A DNA stretch of 64,000 nucleotides, taken from assembly GCF_003938655.1 (NCBI RefSeq), contig NZ_RJJT01000011.1, positions 185,011 through 249,010 of the forward strand, read 5' to 3'. This document shows positions 33,921-41,369 of this stretch, piece after piece (position 1 is the stretch's first letter; each line of letters opens with the position of its first letter). A model generated the notes under the pieces. That model ran no database searches. It saw only the letters and a program-made list of their open reading frames with translations, and had not been told where the DNA came from. Made by a program: the position numbers and the translations under genes. The stretch comes from Rhizobium pisi. Lineage in GTDB: Bacteria; Pseudomonadota; Alphaproteobacteria; Rhizobiales; Rhizobiaceae.

Positions 33921-34586
33921 ATGCTGACAATCTACGGAGTCTATCGATCGCGCGCATCACGCGTCTACTGGATGGCGGAGGAGCTTGGGCTCGAATTCCA
34001 GTCGGTGCCGGTGCTGCAGGCAAGGCGGCTTGCAAATCCACTGGCGCCGGATGCACTGCTCAACACGCACTCACCGGATTTCATTGCCGTCAATCCGATG
34101 GGGCAGATTCCCAGCATCAAGGACGGCGACCTCGTCATGCACGAGTCGCTGGCGATCAATCTCTACCTTGCACGCAAATATGGAGGGCCGCTTTCCGGAA
34201 AAACCGTCGAAGAAGACGGTTTGTTGACGATGTGGACAGTCTGGGCGGCTGCAGAGGTCGAGCCCCATACGGTAAAAATCGTTCTGACCTATGACAACGG
34301 GCTTGAAAACAGCGAAGACGGCAAACAAACGATCGCGGTCGCCTGCCGCTCGCTGCGCAGGCCGCTCGCGGTCCTCGAGAGCCACCTTGCCGGCCGGCAA
34401 TGGATCGTCGGTGACCGCTTGACCGTTGCCGATCTCAACCTCGCGGAGGTGCTGCGCTACGCCCAGAGCGAGGACGCGCTTTTCCAAGCGCATCCGAACA
34501 TCAAGGCCTGGATCGAACGCTGCCAGTCCCGCCCGGCCTACAAGGCAATGCAGGCAACACGCAGCAAGGAGCCGATCGAGGTCTGA
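33921..34586 (+). CDS. Glutathione S-transferase family protein
   Basis: A 221-residue GST: thioredoxin-like N-terminal domain (MLTIYGVYRSRASRVYWMAEEL, then VNPMGQIPSIKDGDLVMHES with the cis-Pro and the glutathione-binding ES), and a helical C-terminal domain with DRLTVADLNLAEVLRYA. It may conjugate or reduce electrophiles using glutathione. A stretch after the N-terminal strand (LQARRLANPLAPDALLNTHSPDF) is longer than in most classes. The start follows AAGGGGAT. It is convergent with pit. Confidence 0.85.
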   Translation: MLTIYGVYRSRASRVYWMAEELGLEFQSVPVLQARRLANPLAPDALLNTHSPDFIAVNPMGQIPSIKDGDLVMHESLAINLYLARKYGGPLSGKTVEEDGLLTMWTVWAAAEVEPHTVKIVLTYDNGLENSEDGKQTIAVACRSLRRPLAVLESHLAGRQWIVGDRLTVADLNLAEVLRYAQSEDALFQAHPNIKAWIERCQSRPAYKAMQATRSKEPIEV

Positions 34587-34631
34587 GGGTTAGAGCATGG
34601 TGCCGAAAAACCCCTGCCTCCTTACCCGATT

Positions 34632-35636
34632 CTATTGCAGCAGAGATGCAAGGCCGTAGAACGTCGCGGATATCACTGCCGCCGCCGGCATCGTTACGAT
34701 CCAGGCGATCACGATGTTGCCGGCTAATCCCCAGCGCACGGCTGAAACGCGCCGGGCTGCGCCCACTCCGACGATTGCTCCGGTGATGGTATGGGTCGTC
34801 GAGACGGGAATACCGAGCCAAGTCGCCGCGAATAGTGTCAATGCTCCGCCCGTCTCGGCGCAGAATCCTTGCATGGGGTTGAGTCGAGTGATCTTCGACC
34901 CCATGGTATGAACGATCCGCCATCCGCCAAACAGCGTGCCGAGAGCCATTGCCGACTGGCAGGAAAGGACCACCCAGAAAGGCACATAGAATGTCGAGCC
35001 GAGATATCCCTGGCTGAACAAAAGCACTGCGATGATGCCCATCGTCTTCTGCGCATCGTTTCCGCCGTGGCCTAGCGAATAGAGCGAGGCGGACACAAAC
35101 TGCATGATGCGAAATGTCTGATCCACCGCAAACGGCGTTTGCCGGACGAAGGACCAGGAGACGACGAGCACCAATACCAGAGCAAGCAGGAAGCCGATGG
35201 CCGGAGAAAGGAAAATGGCGCCGACAGTCTTCAGGAGACCACTCCAGACGATCGAGCTGAAGCCCACCTTTGCCAAACCGGCGCCCACCAGCCCGCCGAC
35301 AAGTGCATGTGACGAGCTGGATGGAATCCCGAAAATCCAGGTGAGAATATTCCAGATGATAGCGCCCATGAGTGCGGCAAAGATCACTTGGGGCGAAACG
35401 ATCGCAGGATCGATGATGCCGGTCCCCAGCGTCTCGGCCACATGCAGGCCGAAGAATAGAAATGCGATGAAATTGAAGAATGCCGCCCAGACGACCGCAT
35501 ATTGCGGCCGCAGGACGCGGGTCGACACGATCGTCGCAATGGAATTGGCCGCATCATGCAGGCCATTGAGAAAGTCAAAGAACAGGGCGACAACAACCAG
35601 GCCGACGAGCAGCGGCAGAGCGAGGGAGGCTTCCAT
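34632..35636 (-). CDS. pit: Low-affinity inorganic phosphate transporter, PiT family
   Basis: A 334-residue PiT permease with about ten membrane segments and the two family signature repeats: FLNGLHDAANSIATIVSTR near the start, and GHGGNDAQKTMGI plus GIPVSTTHTITGAIVG in the second half. It imports metal-phosphate with protons. The start overlaps the stop of the upstream DUF47 gene by one base (TGATG), so they are translationally coupled. In S. meliloti the orthologous orfA-pit pair is repressed by PhoB, and here a PHO box precedes the pair. Confidence 0.93.
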   Translation of the reverse strand: MEASLALPLLVGLVVVALFFDFLNGLHDAANSIATIVSTRVLRPQYAVVWAAFFNFIAFLFFGLHVAETLGTGIIDPAIVSPQVIFAALMGAIIWNILTWIFGIPSSSSHALVGGLVGAGLAKVGFSSIVWSGLLKTVGAIFLSPAIGFLLALVLVLVVSWSFVRQTPFAVDQTFRIMQFVSASLYSLGHGGNDAQKTMGIIAVLLFSQGYLGSTFYVPFWVVLSCQSAMALGTLFGGWRIVHTMGSKITRLNPMQGFCAETGGALTLFAATWLGIPVSTTHTITGAIVGVGAARRVSAVRWGLAGNIVIAWIVTMPAAAVISATFYGLASLLQ

Positions 35637-36280
35637 CAGACGTTCTCGATGAGAATGCCGCTGATTTCGTTGGCGACGTCCTCGAAGCGGTCGACGACTT
35701 TCTCCAGCTCTCCGTAGAGTTGACTTCCGATCATGTAGGCCATCGCATTGCCGCTGGCACCATGACGTAAAAACAGATCCTTCAGGCCCTGGTCGTGGAG
35801 TTCGTCGGAACGTCCCTCCACCCGGGTGACTTCCTCCGCGATGGCCGCAAGACGATGCGCATTGGCGCCCAATCTGTCGAGGAGAGGGATCGCTTCCGCG
35901 ATGAGGTTCGCTGCCTTGACGATTTCGCCGCCCATCTGCTGCATGAGCGGATCGAAGCTCACTTGCTCGAACAGGCGGATCGTCTTGACTGTCTTATGCA
36001 TCATGTCGATCGCATCATCCATTGACTGAATGAGATCCTTGATGTCGCCGCGGTCGAAGGGCGTGATGAAGCTTCGCCGAACGGCAAGAAGAACCTCGCG
36101 CGTCACATCATCGGCCTCGTCTTCCAATGTGACGATACGTTCGCAGTTTTTCTGGACGTCATTGCCTTTCAGGAGTTGGTCAAGGGCGTGCGCTGCGGCA
36201 ACCACAGTCTTGGAGTGCTTGGAAAACATTTCAAAGAACCTGTCCTCCCGTGGCATCAGCTTGCGAAAAATACTCATCAT
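35636..36280 (-). CDS. DUF47/PhoU-like accessory protein of Pit (OrfA)
   Basis: A 214-residue helical protein of the DUF47 family: MMSIFRKLMPREDRFFEMFSKHSKTV, IVTLEDEADDVTREVL and FITPFDRGDIKDLIQSMDDAIDMM are its conserved blocks. It is related to PhoU and is thought to modulate Pit. Tandem ATGs stand at 36280 and 36277; AGGG is nine bases before the first. Its stop overlaps the pit start. The PHO box lies 27-44 bases upstream of its start, which is too close for activation and fits repression by PhoB. Confidence 0.9.
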   Translation of the reverse strand: MMSIFRKLMPREDRFFEMFSKHSKTVVAAAHALDQLLKGNDVQKNCERIVTLEDEADDVTREVLLAVRRSFITPFDRGDIKDLIQSMDDAIDMMHKTVKTIRLFEQVSFDPLMQQMGGEIVKAANLIAEAIPLLDRLGANAHRLAAIAEEVTRVEGRSDELHDQGLKDLFLRHGASGNAMAYMIGSQLYGELEKVVDRFEDVANEISGILIENV

Positions 36281-36306
36281 GCCAACGGACCCTTCAGCGT
36301 GGCTAA

Positions 36307-36324
36307 CTGTCATAAATCTGTCAT
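36307..36324. promoter_or_regulatory. PHO box (PhoB site)
   Basis: CTGTCATAAATCTGTCAT is two perfect CTGTCAT repeats with four bases between, the PhoB consensus. It lies between the divergent orfA-pit pair and a Nudix gene, oriented toward the Nudix gene (52 bases before its start). Confidence 0.85.
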
Positions 36325-36375
36325 AAACACGCTCAGGCAATTGAAGCAACAAGCAAATTCGACAAGCCAATCACT

Positions 36376-36912
36376 ATGAAGTCTACGAAAAAAAGCCCGG
36401 AGCCCCGACCAGACAAGTCCCAGACATTGCTTCGGCAGCTTGCGACCGTTCCCGCCAAGCTGTTCTCCGGTGAATTCCGTCAACAGTACGGCGCTCTTTG
36501 CTTCCGCTACAGCAATGGCGGACCCCAGGTCGAAATCCTTGTGGTTACATCACGCGAGAGCGGACGCTGGATCATCCCGAAAGGGTGGCCGATGAAAGGG
36601 AAGAAACCCTTCGAAGCTGCGGCGATCGAGGCGTGGGAGGAGGCGGGCGTGCGCGGGGCGGTGAGGAAGAAGCCGGTCGGCTACTACACCTATCTGAAAG
36701 AACTCGAGAATGGCGACGTGGCGCCCTGCATTGTCGACGTGTTTCAGGTTGAAGTCACGGAGATCAGGGGTGACTTCAAGGAGCAGGGCCAGCGTGTTCT
36801 CGAATGGGTGAGCCCTGATGAAGCGGCGCGACGCATTCGCGAGATCGAACTCAAGTCACTGCTCGTCGAATTTCAGCCCCGCGGCCGCAAGAAGGGCAAT
36901 GGTGGCGCGTGA
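36376..36912 (+). CDS. Nudix hydrolase (diphosphoinositol/polyphosphate-type)
   Basis: A 178-residue Nudix hydrolase. The block WIIPKGWPMKGKKPFE leads into EAWEEAGV (85-92), the Nudix box, but the usual Arg of REUxEExGU is replaced by Ile and spacing is the alphaproteobacterial variant (KGWPM type). Such enzymes hydrolyse diphosphoinositol-, dinucleoside- or polyphosphates. The PHO box in front of it would tie it to phosphate starvation. The start ATG 36376 has only a weak ribosome site. It is convergent with the LysR gene. Confidence 0.83.
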   Translation: MKSTKKSPEPRPDKSQTLLRQLATVPAKLFSGEFRQQYGALCFRYSNGGPQVEILVVTSRESGRWIIPKGWPMKGKKPFEAAAIEAWEEAGVRGAVRKKPVGYYTYLKELENGDVAPCIVDVFQVEVTEIRGDFKEQGQRVLEWVSPDEAARRIREIELKSLLVEFQPRGRKKGNGGA

Positions 36913-36938
36913 TCATGCTTTGATGCAGCCTCCCCGCG

Positions 36939-37835
36939 CTAGCGGAAAAGCGCGAGGGTACCGGCCATTTCCTCACGGATCCAGGCTTTAAAATCCTTGA
37001 CCTTCTTCGGCTCGCGCGTGCCTGCGGCCGTGACGAAGTAATGGCCGAAGCCGGTCTTGGCGCGAATGCCGAAGGGCGCCACCAGACGGCCTTCGGCGAG
37101 CGAAAAGCCGGCAAGGGTCTGCCAAGCCAGCATGACGCCTTGGCCTGCAATCGCCGCATCGAGGCAGAGCGAGGCGTCGTTGAAGACGTGGCGCGTGGCG
37201 AGGGTTGCGCCTGAAAGTCCGGCCTCGCGCATCCAGACCTCCCAGGTGAACATGGCATTGCCATCGATGATGGCAGGCAGTTCGAGGAGATCGGCAGGTC
37301 CCTTCAATCTCGCCGCCATGTCTGGGGAGCAGACCGGAAAGACCTCCTGCTCCAGCAACAGTTCAGCCTTCACGTCAGGCCATGTGCCGGCGCCGACGCG
37401 GATGCCGATATCGACATCGCAAAGGGCCGGATTGACGAGGTTGGTCGTCGCATCCAGCCGCAGCTTGATGTCGGGATGACGCTCGGCGAAGCGATCGAGA
37501 CGGCAGACGAGCCAGCGGGCGGCGAAAACAGGGGCGACCGAGATGGTCAGGATCGTATCGTCCTTGCGGCTCGCGATCGATACCGCGGCCGAAAGACGGG
37601 CGAACCCCTCGGCAAGCGCAAAAAGCACCGGCCGACCGGCTTCGGTCACGATCATTCCCCTGGCAGTGCGCTCGAAGATCACCTGACCGAGCTGGGCCTC
37701 CGCCTTGATGACCTGCTGACTGACGGCGCCGACCGAGACGCCGAGTTCGTCGGCCGCTGCCTGGAGCGAGCCGAGACGCCCGACGGCTTCGAGCGCGCGC
37801 AGGCCGTTGAGATGGACGGAATTCAGGTTTCTCAT
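36939..37835 (-). CDS. LysR-family regulator, GcvA-like
   Basis: A 298-residue LTTR. The winged helix is GRLGSLQAAADELGVSVGAVSQQVIKAEAQLG, and the effector domain begins at ILTISVAPVFAARWL; the LNGLRALEAV start places it near GcvA. There is no ribosome site, and an inverted repeat TATAG-N5-CTATA (37835-37849) overlaps the start codon, so the message may be leaderless and autoregulated. The effector and target are unknown. The divergent neighbour is a 65-residue protein. Confidence 0.87.
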   Translation of the reverse strand: MRNLNSVHLNGLRALEAVGRLGSLQAAADELGVSVGAVSQQVIKAEAQLGQVIFERTARGMIVTEAGRPVLFALAEGFARLSAAVSIASRKDDTILTISVAPVFAARWLVCRLDRFAERHPDIKLRLDATTNLVNPALCDVDIGIRVGAGTWPDVKAELLLEQEVFPVCSPDMAARLKGPADLLELPAIIDGNAMFTWEVWMREAGLSGATLATRHVFNDASLCLDAAIAGQGVMLAWQTLAGFSLAEGRLVAPFGIRAKTGFGHYFVTAAGTREPKKVKDFKAWIREEMAGTLALFR

Positions 37836-37849
37836 ATAGTTTTTCTATA
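37835..37849. promoter_or_regulatory. Inverted repeat at the LysR start
   Basis: TATAG, five T's, CTATA overlaps the start codon of the LysR gene (ATG 37835). It has the arm length and T-N11-A-like symmetry of LTTR sites and probably mediates autoregulation. Confidence 0.5.
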
Positions 37850-37969
37850 GCATGACCGCGTCAATCTCAATTGAAAACCTGACCGTGGGCGCCGATATTG
37901 CAGCATGAGAGGCTCGGCGACATCAGCCGTTGAGCAAGCAAATTTGTAGTGAAGAAAGCGAGGCATGCC

Positions 37970-38167
37970 ATGTCATTGCTGAAGTTTTTCTTGAGGACCG
38001 CCCATAACTTGACTGACGCAGACATTGCGGGTGATCTCTGGAAGGAGGATCCGCTGCGGCATCCCGAGGTCGAGCGCATGTCGATGCGCGAAATCGCCGA
38101 TCTGCCGCTCGGACGGCAGGTGGGCTTTCATGCCGAGACCAAACCGCCGCTGGCGAAATGCGCGTAA
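37970..38167 (+). CDS. Small conserved rhizobial protein
   Basis: A 65-residue protein: MSLLKFFLRTAHNLTDADIAGD, then WKEDPLRHPEVERMSMREIADLP. It is soluble, with acidic-basic helices and no known domain. The start at 37970 follows AGCGAGG. It lies 39 bases upstream of the MmcQ/YjbR gene on the same strand, and the two may be one transcript. Unknown function. Confidence 0.6.
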   Translation: MSLLKFFLRTAHNLTDADIAGDLWKEDPLRHPEVERMSMREIADLPLGRQVGFHAETKPPLAKCA

Positions 38168-38206
38168 AAACGTGCTAGGCTTTTGCCCGAGAAGAAGGGC
38201 GAAGCA

Positions 38207-38560
38207 ATGGCCGACGACGTCGATGCGATCTTCGAGCGCCTGAAGCGGCTGGCGGCGGAAGCCGGCCTGCCCGGCGTCGAGGAGAGCACTTCCTACGGCA
38301 ATCCGGCACTGAAGGTCGGCGGCAAGAGCTTCGTTGCGGTAAAGAACGCCGAGACGATCGTGATCTCGATCGCGCTCGACGACAAGGAGCATCTGCTCGA
38401 AATGGCGCCTGATATCTATTTCCAGACCGCCCATTATGTCGGCTGGCCGTATCTGCCGGTGCGCGTCGCCCTGATTGGCGACGAGGAATTACGGTTGCGG
38501 CTGACCGGCGCCTGGCGGTTCCGGGCGCCGAAGAAGCTTGCCGGCAGTTATCAGACCTGA
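38207..38560 (+). CDS. MmcQ/YjbR family DNA-binding-like protein
   Basis: A 117-residue MmcQ/YjbR-fold protein, from EESTSYGNPALKVGGKSFVAVK, then MAPDIYFQTAHYVGWPYLPVR and LTGAWRFRAPKKLAG. The fold resembles double-wing DNA-binding proteins, but no member has an established role here. The start at 38207 follows GAAGGG. Its end overlaps the convergent GST gene by ten bases. Confidence 0.82.
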   Translation: MADDVDAIFERLKRLAAEAGLPGVEESTSYGNPALKVGGKSFVAVKNAETIVISIALDDKEHLLEMAPDIYFQTAHYVGWPYLPVRVALIGDEELRLRLTGAWRFRAPKKLAGSYQT

Positions 38561-39171
38561 TCGTAGGCAAGCGCCCGCTGGACAGCGGAACGCTGCAGCA
38601 TGCGGGCGTGATGGTCGCTCGCCTTTTCGAAGCGGGCGGGATCGACACCGTCCGACGGCAGCCAGCTTGTCATGACGAAAAGATAAGGATCGGCGATCGA
38701 ATAGGTTTCGCCCATTACCCAGGGGCCTTCGAACATCGACTGCTCGATCAACGTGAAGCAATCTGCCATGTTTTGCGGTACCTTGGCCTTCATCGCCTCT
38801 ATTGCGGCCGCATCGTCGGCCCACCGGGAACCGCGCGGGCGGTGGGCATGGTTCACATGCACGGTCGAGCAGATGTAGCTGTTGAAGGACTGGAGCCTGG
38901 CAAATTCAAAGGCATCGTCGAGCGGCGCGAGTTTTGCGGCCGGCGCGCTTTGGGCGATGTAAGCCAGGATCGCCGGCGTTTCCGTCAGCACGCCGCGATC
39001 GGTCACAAGCGCTGGCACCCGGCCCTTCGGGTTGATCTTCAGATAATCAGGCGACCGCTGCTCGCCGTCACGAAGACTGATCTTCTTCGTTTCGAAGGCC
39101 AGGCCGGATTCTTCCAAGGCAATGAGGCTTGCGAGCGCGCAGGTTCCGGGCGCGTAATACAATGTCAGCAT
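38551..39171 (-). CDS. Glutathione S-transferase family protein
   Basis: A 206-residue GST beginning MLTLYYAPGTCALASLIALEES, the beta-class pattern with a Cys near residue 10 of the first helix. KINPKGRVPALVTDRGVLTETPAIL holds the cis-Pro and glutathione-binding TET. The C-terminal domain has FEGPWVMGETYSIADPYLFV. Role: conjugation or disulfide exchange with glutathione. It is distinct from the GST at 33.9 kb. The start at 39171 is behind a weak GAGAAC site; a longer frame upstream has no family similarity. Confidence 0.87.
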   Translation of the reverse strand: MLTLYYAPGTCALASLIALEESGLAFETKKISLRDGEQRSPDYLKINPKGRVPALVTDRGVLTETPAILAYIAQSAPAAKLAPLDDAFEFARLQSFNSYICSTVHVNHAHRPRGSRWADDAAAIEAMKAKVPQNMADCFTLIEQSMFEGPWVMGETYSIADPYLFVMTSWLPSDGVDPARFEKASDHHARMLQRSAVQRALAYDQV

Positions 39172-39273
39172 GGTTCTCGACTCCCTTTCGGCAAGGGTTA
39201 TAGCGCAGGGGTCTGCGCGTCGGAACCGGCAAGATCGGGAGGAGCCGGCAATTTCCGGCCCCTCCACCGCACC

Positions 39274-39630
39274 TCACCCGCAACCCGGTACGTCTTCCAG
39301 CCGGCACCAGACCGGGATGCCGCGCTCCCTGGCGATGCGCACATCATTGTCGGCACCCTTGGAATCGCCGGGCAGGCGCAGCACGCCCTCGCAGAGCTGC
39401 AGCAGCCGACCGGCGACCGGGTGGAAGATTTCTTCGTAGAGCGCGTCGCCGACTGACCTGCCGCCAGCGGCGTGCCAGATCGGCAGCGCCACCCACTCAC
39501 CGATCATCGGCACGTGACCGGCTGCAAACAGCGCATGCGAGGGTTCCTCGAGGCGCTTCAGGTTGGCGGTCATTTTCTCCGGGTCGTCGCCCGTTCCGGA
39601 CCGATAAGGGCCGGCAATCAAAATCAACAT
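39274..39630 (-). CDS. DUF4406-type nucleoside deoxyribosyltransferase-like protein
   Basis: A 118-residue protein opening with MLILIAGPYRSGTGDD, the nucleotide-binding-like start of the nucleoside 2-deoxyribosyltransferase fold, then MIGEWVALPIW, LPGDSKGADND and ARERGIPVW. A DUF4406-like, Rossmann-type enzyme acting on a nucleotide or NAD derivative is likely, but no substrate is assigned. The start at 39630 follows AAGGAGTGGATC. It is divergent from the DeoR regulator, whose intergenic repeats probably control it too. Confidence 0.65.
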   Translation of the reverse strand: MLILIAGPYRSGTGDDPEKMTANLKRLEEPSHALFAAGHVPMIGEWVALPIWHAAGGRSVGDALYEEIFHPVAGRLLQLCEGVLRLPGDSKGADNDVRIARERGIPVWCRLEDVPGCG

Positions 39631-39687
39631 GATCCACTCCTTCGCTCCGCCTCAGGCGTGAGCACTCCCGGCCTCATGCACGGGATT

Positions 39688-39742
39688 TCGTGAAAATTCA
39701 CGATATTTCTTGAATGTCGAGTCAATTCGTGCATATTCAAGA
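39688..39742. promoter_or_regulatory. Two inverted repeats between the DeoR gene and its divergent neighbour
   Basis: TCGTGAA-AA-TTCACGA (39688-39703), and TCTTGAAT (39708-39715) with ATTCAAGA (39735-39742), 19 bases apart. A third ATTTCGT-TCAC half-site follows at about 39743-39752. The set lies 30-85 bases before the DeoR start, as expected for autoregulatory sites. Confidence 0.6.
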
Positions 39743-39771
39743 TATTTCGTTCACTTCCATGCAGAGAGACG

Positions 39772-40527
39772 ATGCTGACGACACAACGCAAGAGCCTCAT
39801 TCTCGACATCCTGCGCCGCGATGGCCAAGTCATCGCCAAGCGCGTCGCCGAGGAATTCGCACTTTCGGAGGACACGATCCGGCGTGACCTCCGGGAAATG
39901 GCGGCGGAGGGCCTGTTGAAACGGGTGCATGGCGGTGCGATGCCACTGGCGCCCGACCTGCCGGATTTCACCACGCGGCGCAGTGTTTCGTCGGAGATCA
40001 AGGTGCGGCTGGGGGCGAAGGCAGCGGCAATGATCAAGCCTGGGCAGATGATCTTCCTCGATGGCGGCACGACGACGGCGGAGATCGCCAGGCACCTGCC
40101 GCGCGATATGCCGCTGACGGTCGCGACCCATAGTCCGACGATCGCCGCGGAGCTGGAACACCACCCGACGGCAGAGGTGATCCTCACCGGCGGGCGTCTC
40201 TACAAACATTCGATGGTGGCGACAGGGGCAGCGGCGATGGCGGCGATCTCGCAGCTACGCCCCGATCTCTTCTTCCTCGGCGTCACGGCGGCCCATCCAG
40301 TGCATGGGCTTTCCACCGGCGATTTCGAGGAAGCGGCAATCAAACGGCATATCGCCAGCTGCTCGGCCGAAACGCATGTCCTGCTGACGGAAGAGAAATT
40401 CGATCTCGTCTCGCCCTGCCCGGTGCTTGGCATTTCCGACGCGGCGGGACTGATCGTGCCAGCGGAGATGACGGCCGAACGGCTGAAGCCCTATCGCGAT
40501 CTCAACGGCGCAATCGCCGCAGCATGA
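39772..40527 (+). CDS. DeoR/GlpR-family transcriptional regulator
   Basis: A 251-residue DeoR-family repressor: helix-turn-helix GQVIAKRVAEEFALSEDTIRRDLREM near the start, then the sugar-phosphate-binding NagB-like domain with FLDGGTTTAEIARHL and SPTIAAELE, and SFTGADGFD-like VTAAHPVHGLSTGDFEEAAIK. It should sense a sugar phosphate or nucleoside-derived ligand. The start at 39772 follows AGAGAGACG. The divergent neighbour (39274-39630) is a plausible target. It overlaps the convergent membrane-protein gene by 26 bases. Confidence 0.86.
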   Translation: MLTTQRKSLILDILRRDGQVIAKRVAEEFALSEDTIRRDLREMAAEGLLKRVHGGAMPLAPDLPDFTTRRSVSSEIKVRLGAKAAAMIKPGQMIFLDGGTTTAEIARHLPRDMPLTVATHSPTIAAELEHHPTAEVILTGGRLYKHSMVATGAAAMAAISQLRPDLFFLGVTAAHPVHGLSTGDFEEAAIKRHIASCSAETHVLLTEEKFDLVSPCPVLGISDAAGLIVPAEMTAERLKPYRDLNGAIAAA

Positions 40528-41239
40528 TGGTGCTGCGGGCCGGCGGACGCGCGGCGGCCCGCGGCAGAAGGCTTGCAGCGAGTGTCGCAATGAACAGCAC
40601 CAGCACGGCATAGGCCGGCGCCATGCTGTCGGTTCCGAAGATCAGCATCGTCTGCAGATACGGCTGCGCTAGCGCGACCACAACGGAAAGGGCCGGCATG
40701 TCGAGCAGAGCTCCGGCCGATCGAGACAGGGCCGGCATGAAGGCTGCCGCGGCAAGCACACTATAGATTGCCGCCAGACGGGCCGCGAGTCGAAGCGTGG
40801 CCGACGCTTCAAGCGGGTGCGTGTCGGCATCCTCGAATGGAACCATGAGATAGGCGATGAAAGTGGCCAGGAACAGGAGCGCGACGGGCAGCATCGCAAG
40901 AACGACCGGCCACGCCGCCGCCATATCTGCTGAGATAAAGAGGAGGAACGGCGTGGCGGCGACGAACCAGATGGCTGCGACCGGTCCCCAGAACCAGAGC
41001 AGCGACAGATAGTGAAGCCGAACCAGGGTGGCCACGAAGAGCACGCCGATGGCGATCCAGATGCAGCCGGGCTTGAGCATGCCCGATATCAGCCGAATGG
41101 TCGGCTCACAGGCGCCGGCCATCTCCTCGCAGCCTAACAGCTGAATTGTGAGCCAGGTTATGGGGTCGAGCCCCAGTGCTGCGAAGATGAAGATGCCGAT
41201 ACCGATCAGCACCCACCAGAGATAGCGGCCTGCAAACAT
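40502..41239 (-). CDS. Multi-pass membrane protein of unknown function
   Basis: A 245-residue protein with about seven hydrophobic segments (YLWWVLIGIGIFIFAALGL, IWIAIGVLFVATLV, LWFWGPVAAIWFVAATPFLL, and others). There is no family I recognise and no conserved charged residues inside the membrane spans. The end is basic (RRLRR). It overlaps the end of the DeoR gene on the opposite strand. The upstream AT-rich stretch 41305-41355 probably carries its promoter. Function unknown. Confidence 0.6.
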   Translation of the reverse strand: MFAGRYLWWVLIGIGIFIFAALGLDPITWLTIQLLGCEEMAGACEPTIRLISGMLKPGCIWIAIGVLFVATLVRLHYLSLLWFWGPVAAIWFVAATPFLLFISADMAAAWPVVLAMLPVALLFLATFIAYLMVPFEDADTHPLEASATLRLAARLAAIYSVLAAAAFMPALSRSAGALLDMPALSVVVALAQPYLQTMLIFGTDSMAPAYAVLVLFIATLAASLLPRAAARPPARSTIMLRRLRR

Positions 41240-41369
41240 GCCCTGCCCCTACGGCTTCCAGGGAACGCTCTCGCCTCCGCGTCGATACGCGCACGTCCGA
41301 CCACAGGGCGCATCTCTTTATATTATGCAATTCTTATTTTTTTATAACTTATATACGCGCTTCGCGCAC
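41240..41369. other. AT-rich intergenic stretch
   Basis: The segment around 41310-41355 is unusually AT-rich for the window, with runs such as TTATTTTTTTATAAC and TATATA. It lies between the asparaginase stop and the membrane-protein start on the minus strand, so it is the likely promoter of the latter. No gene was seen. Confidence 0.5.
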
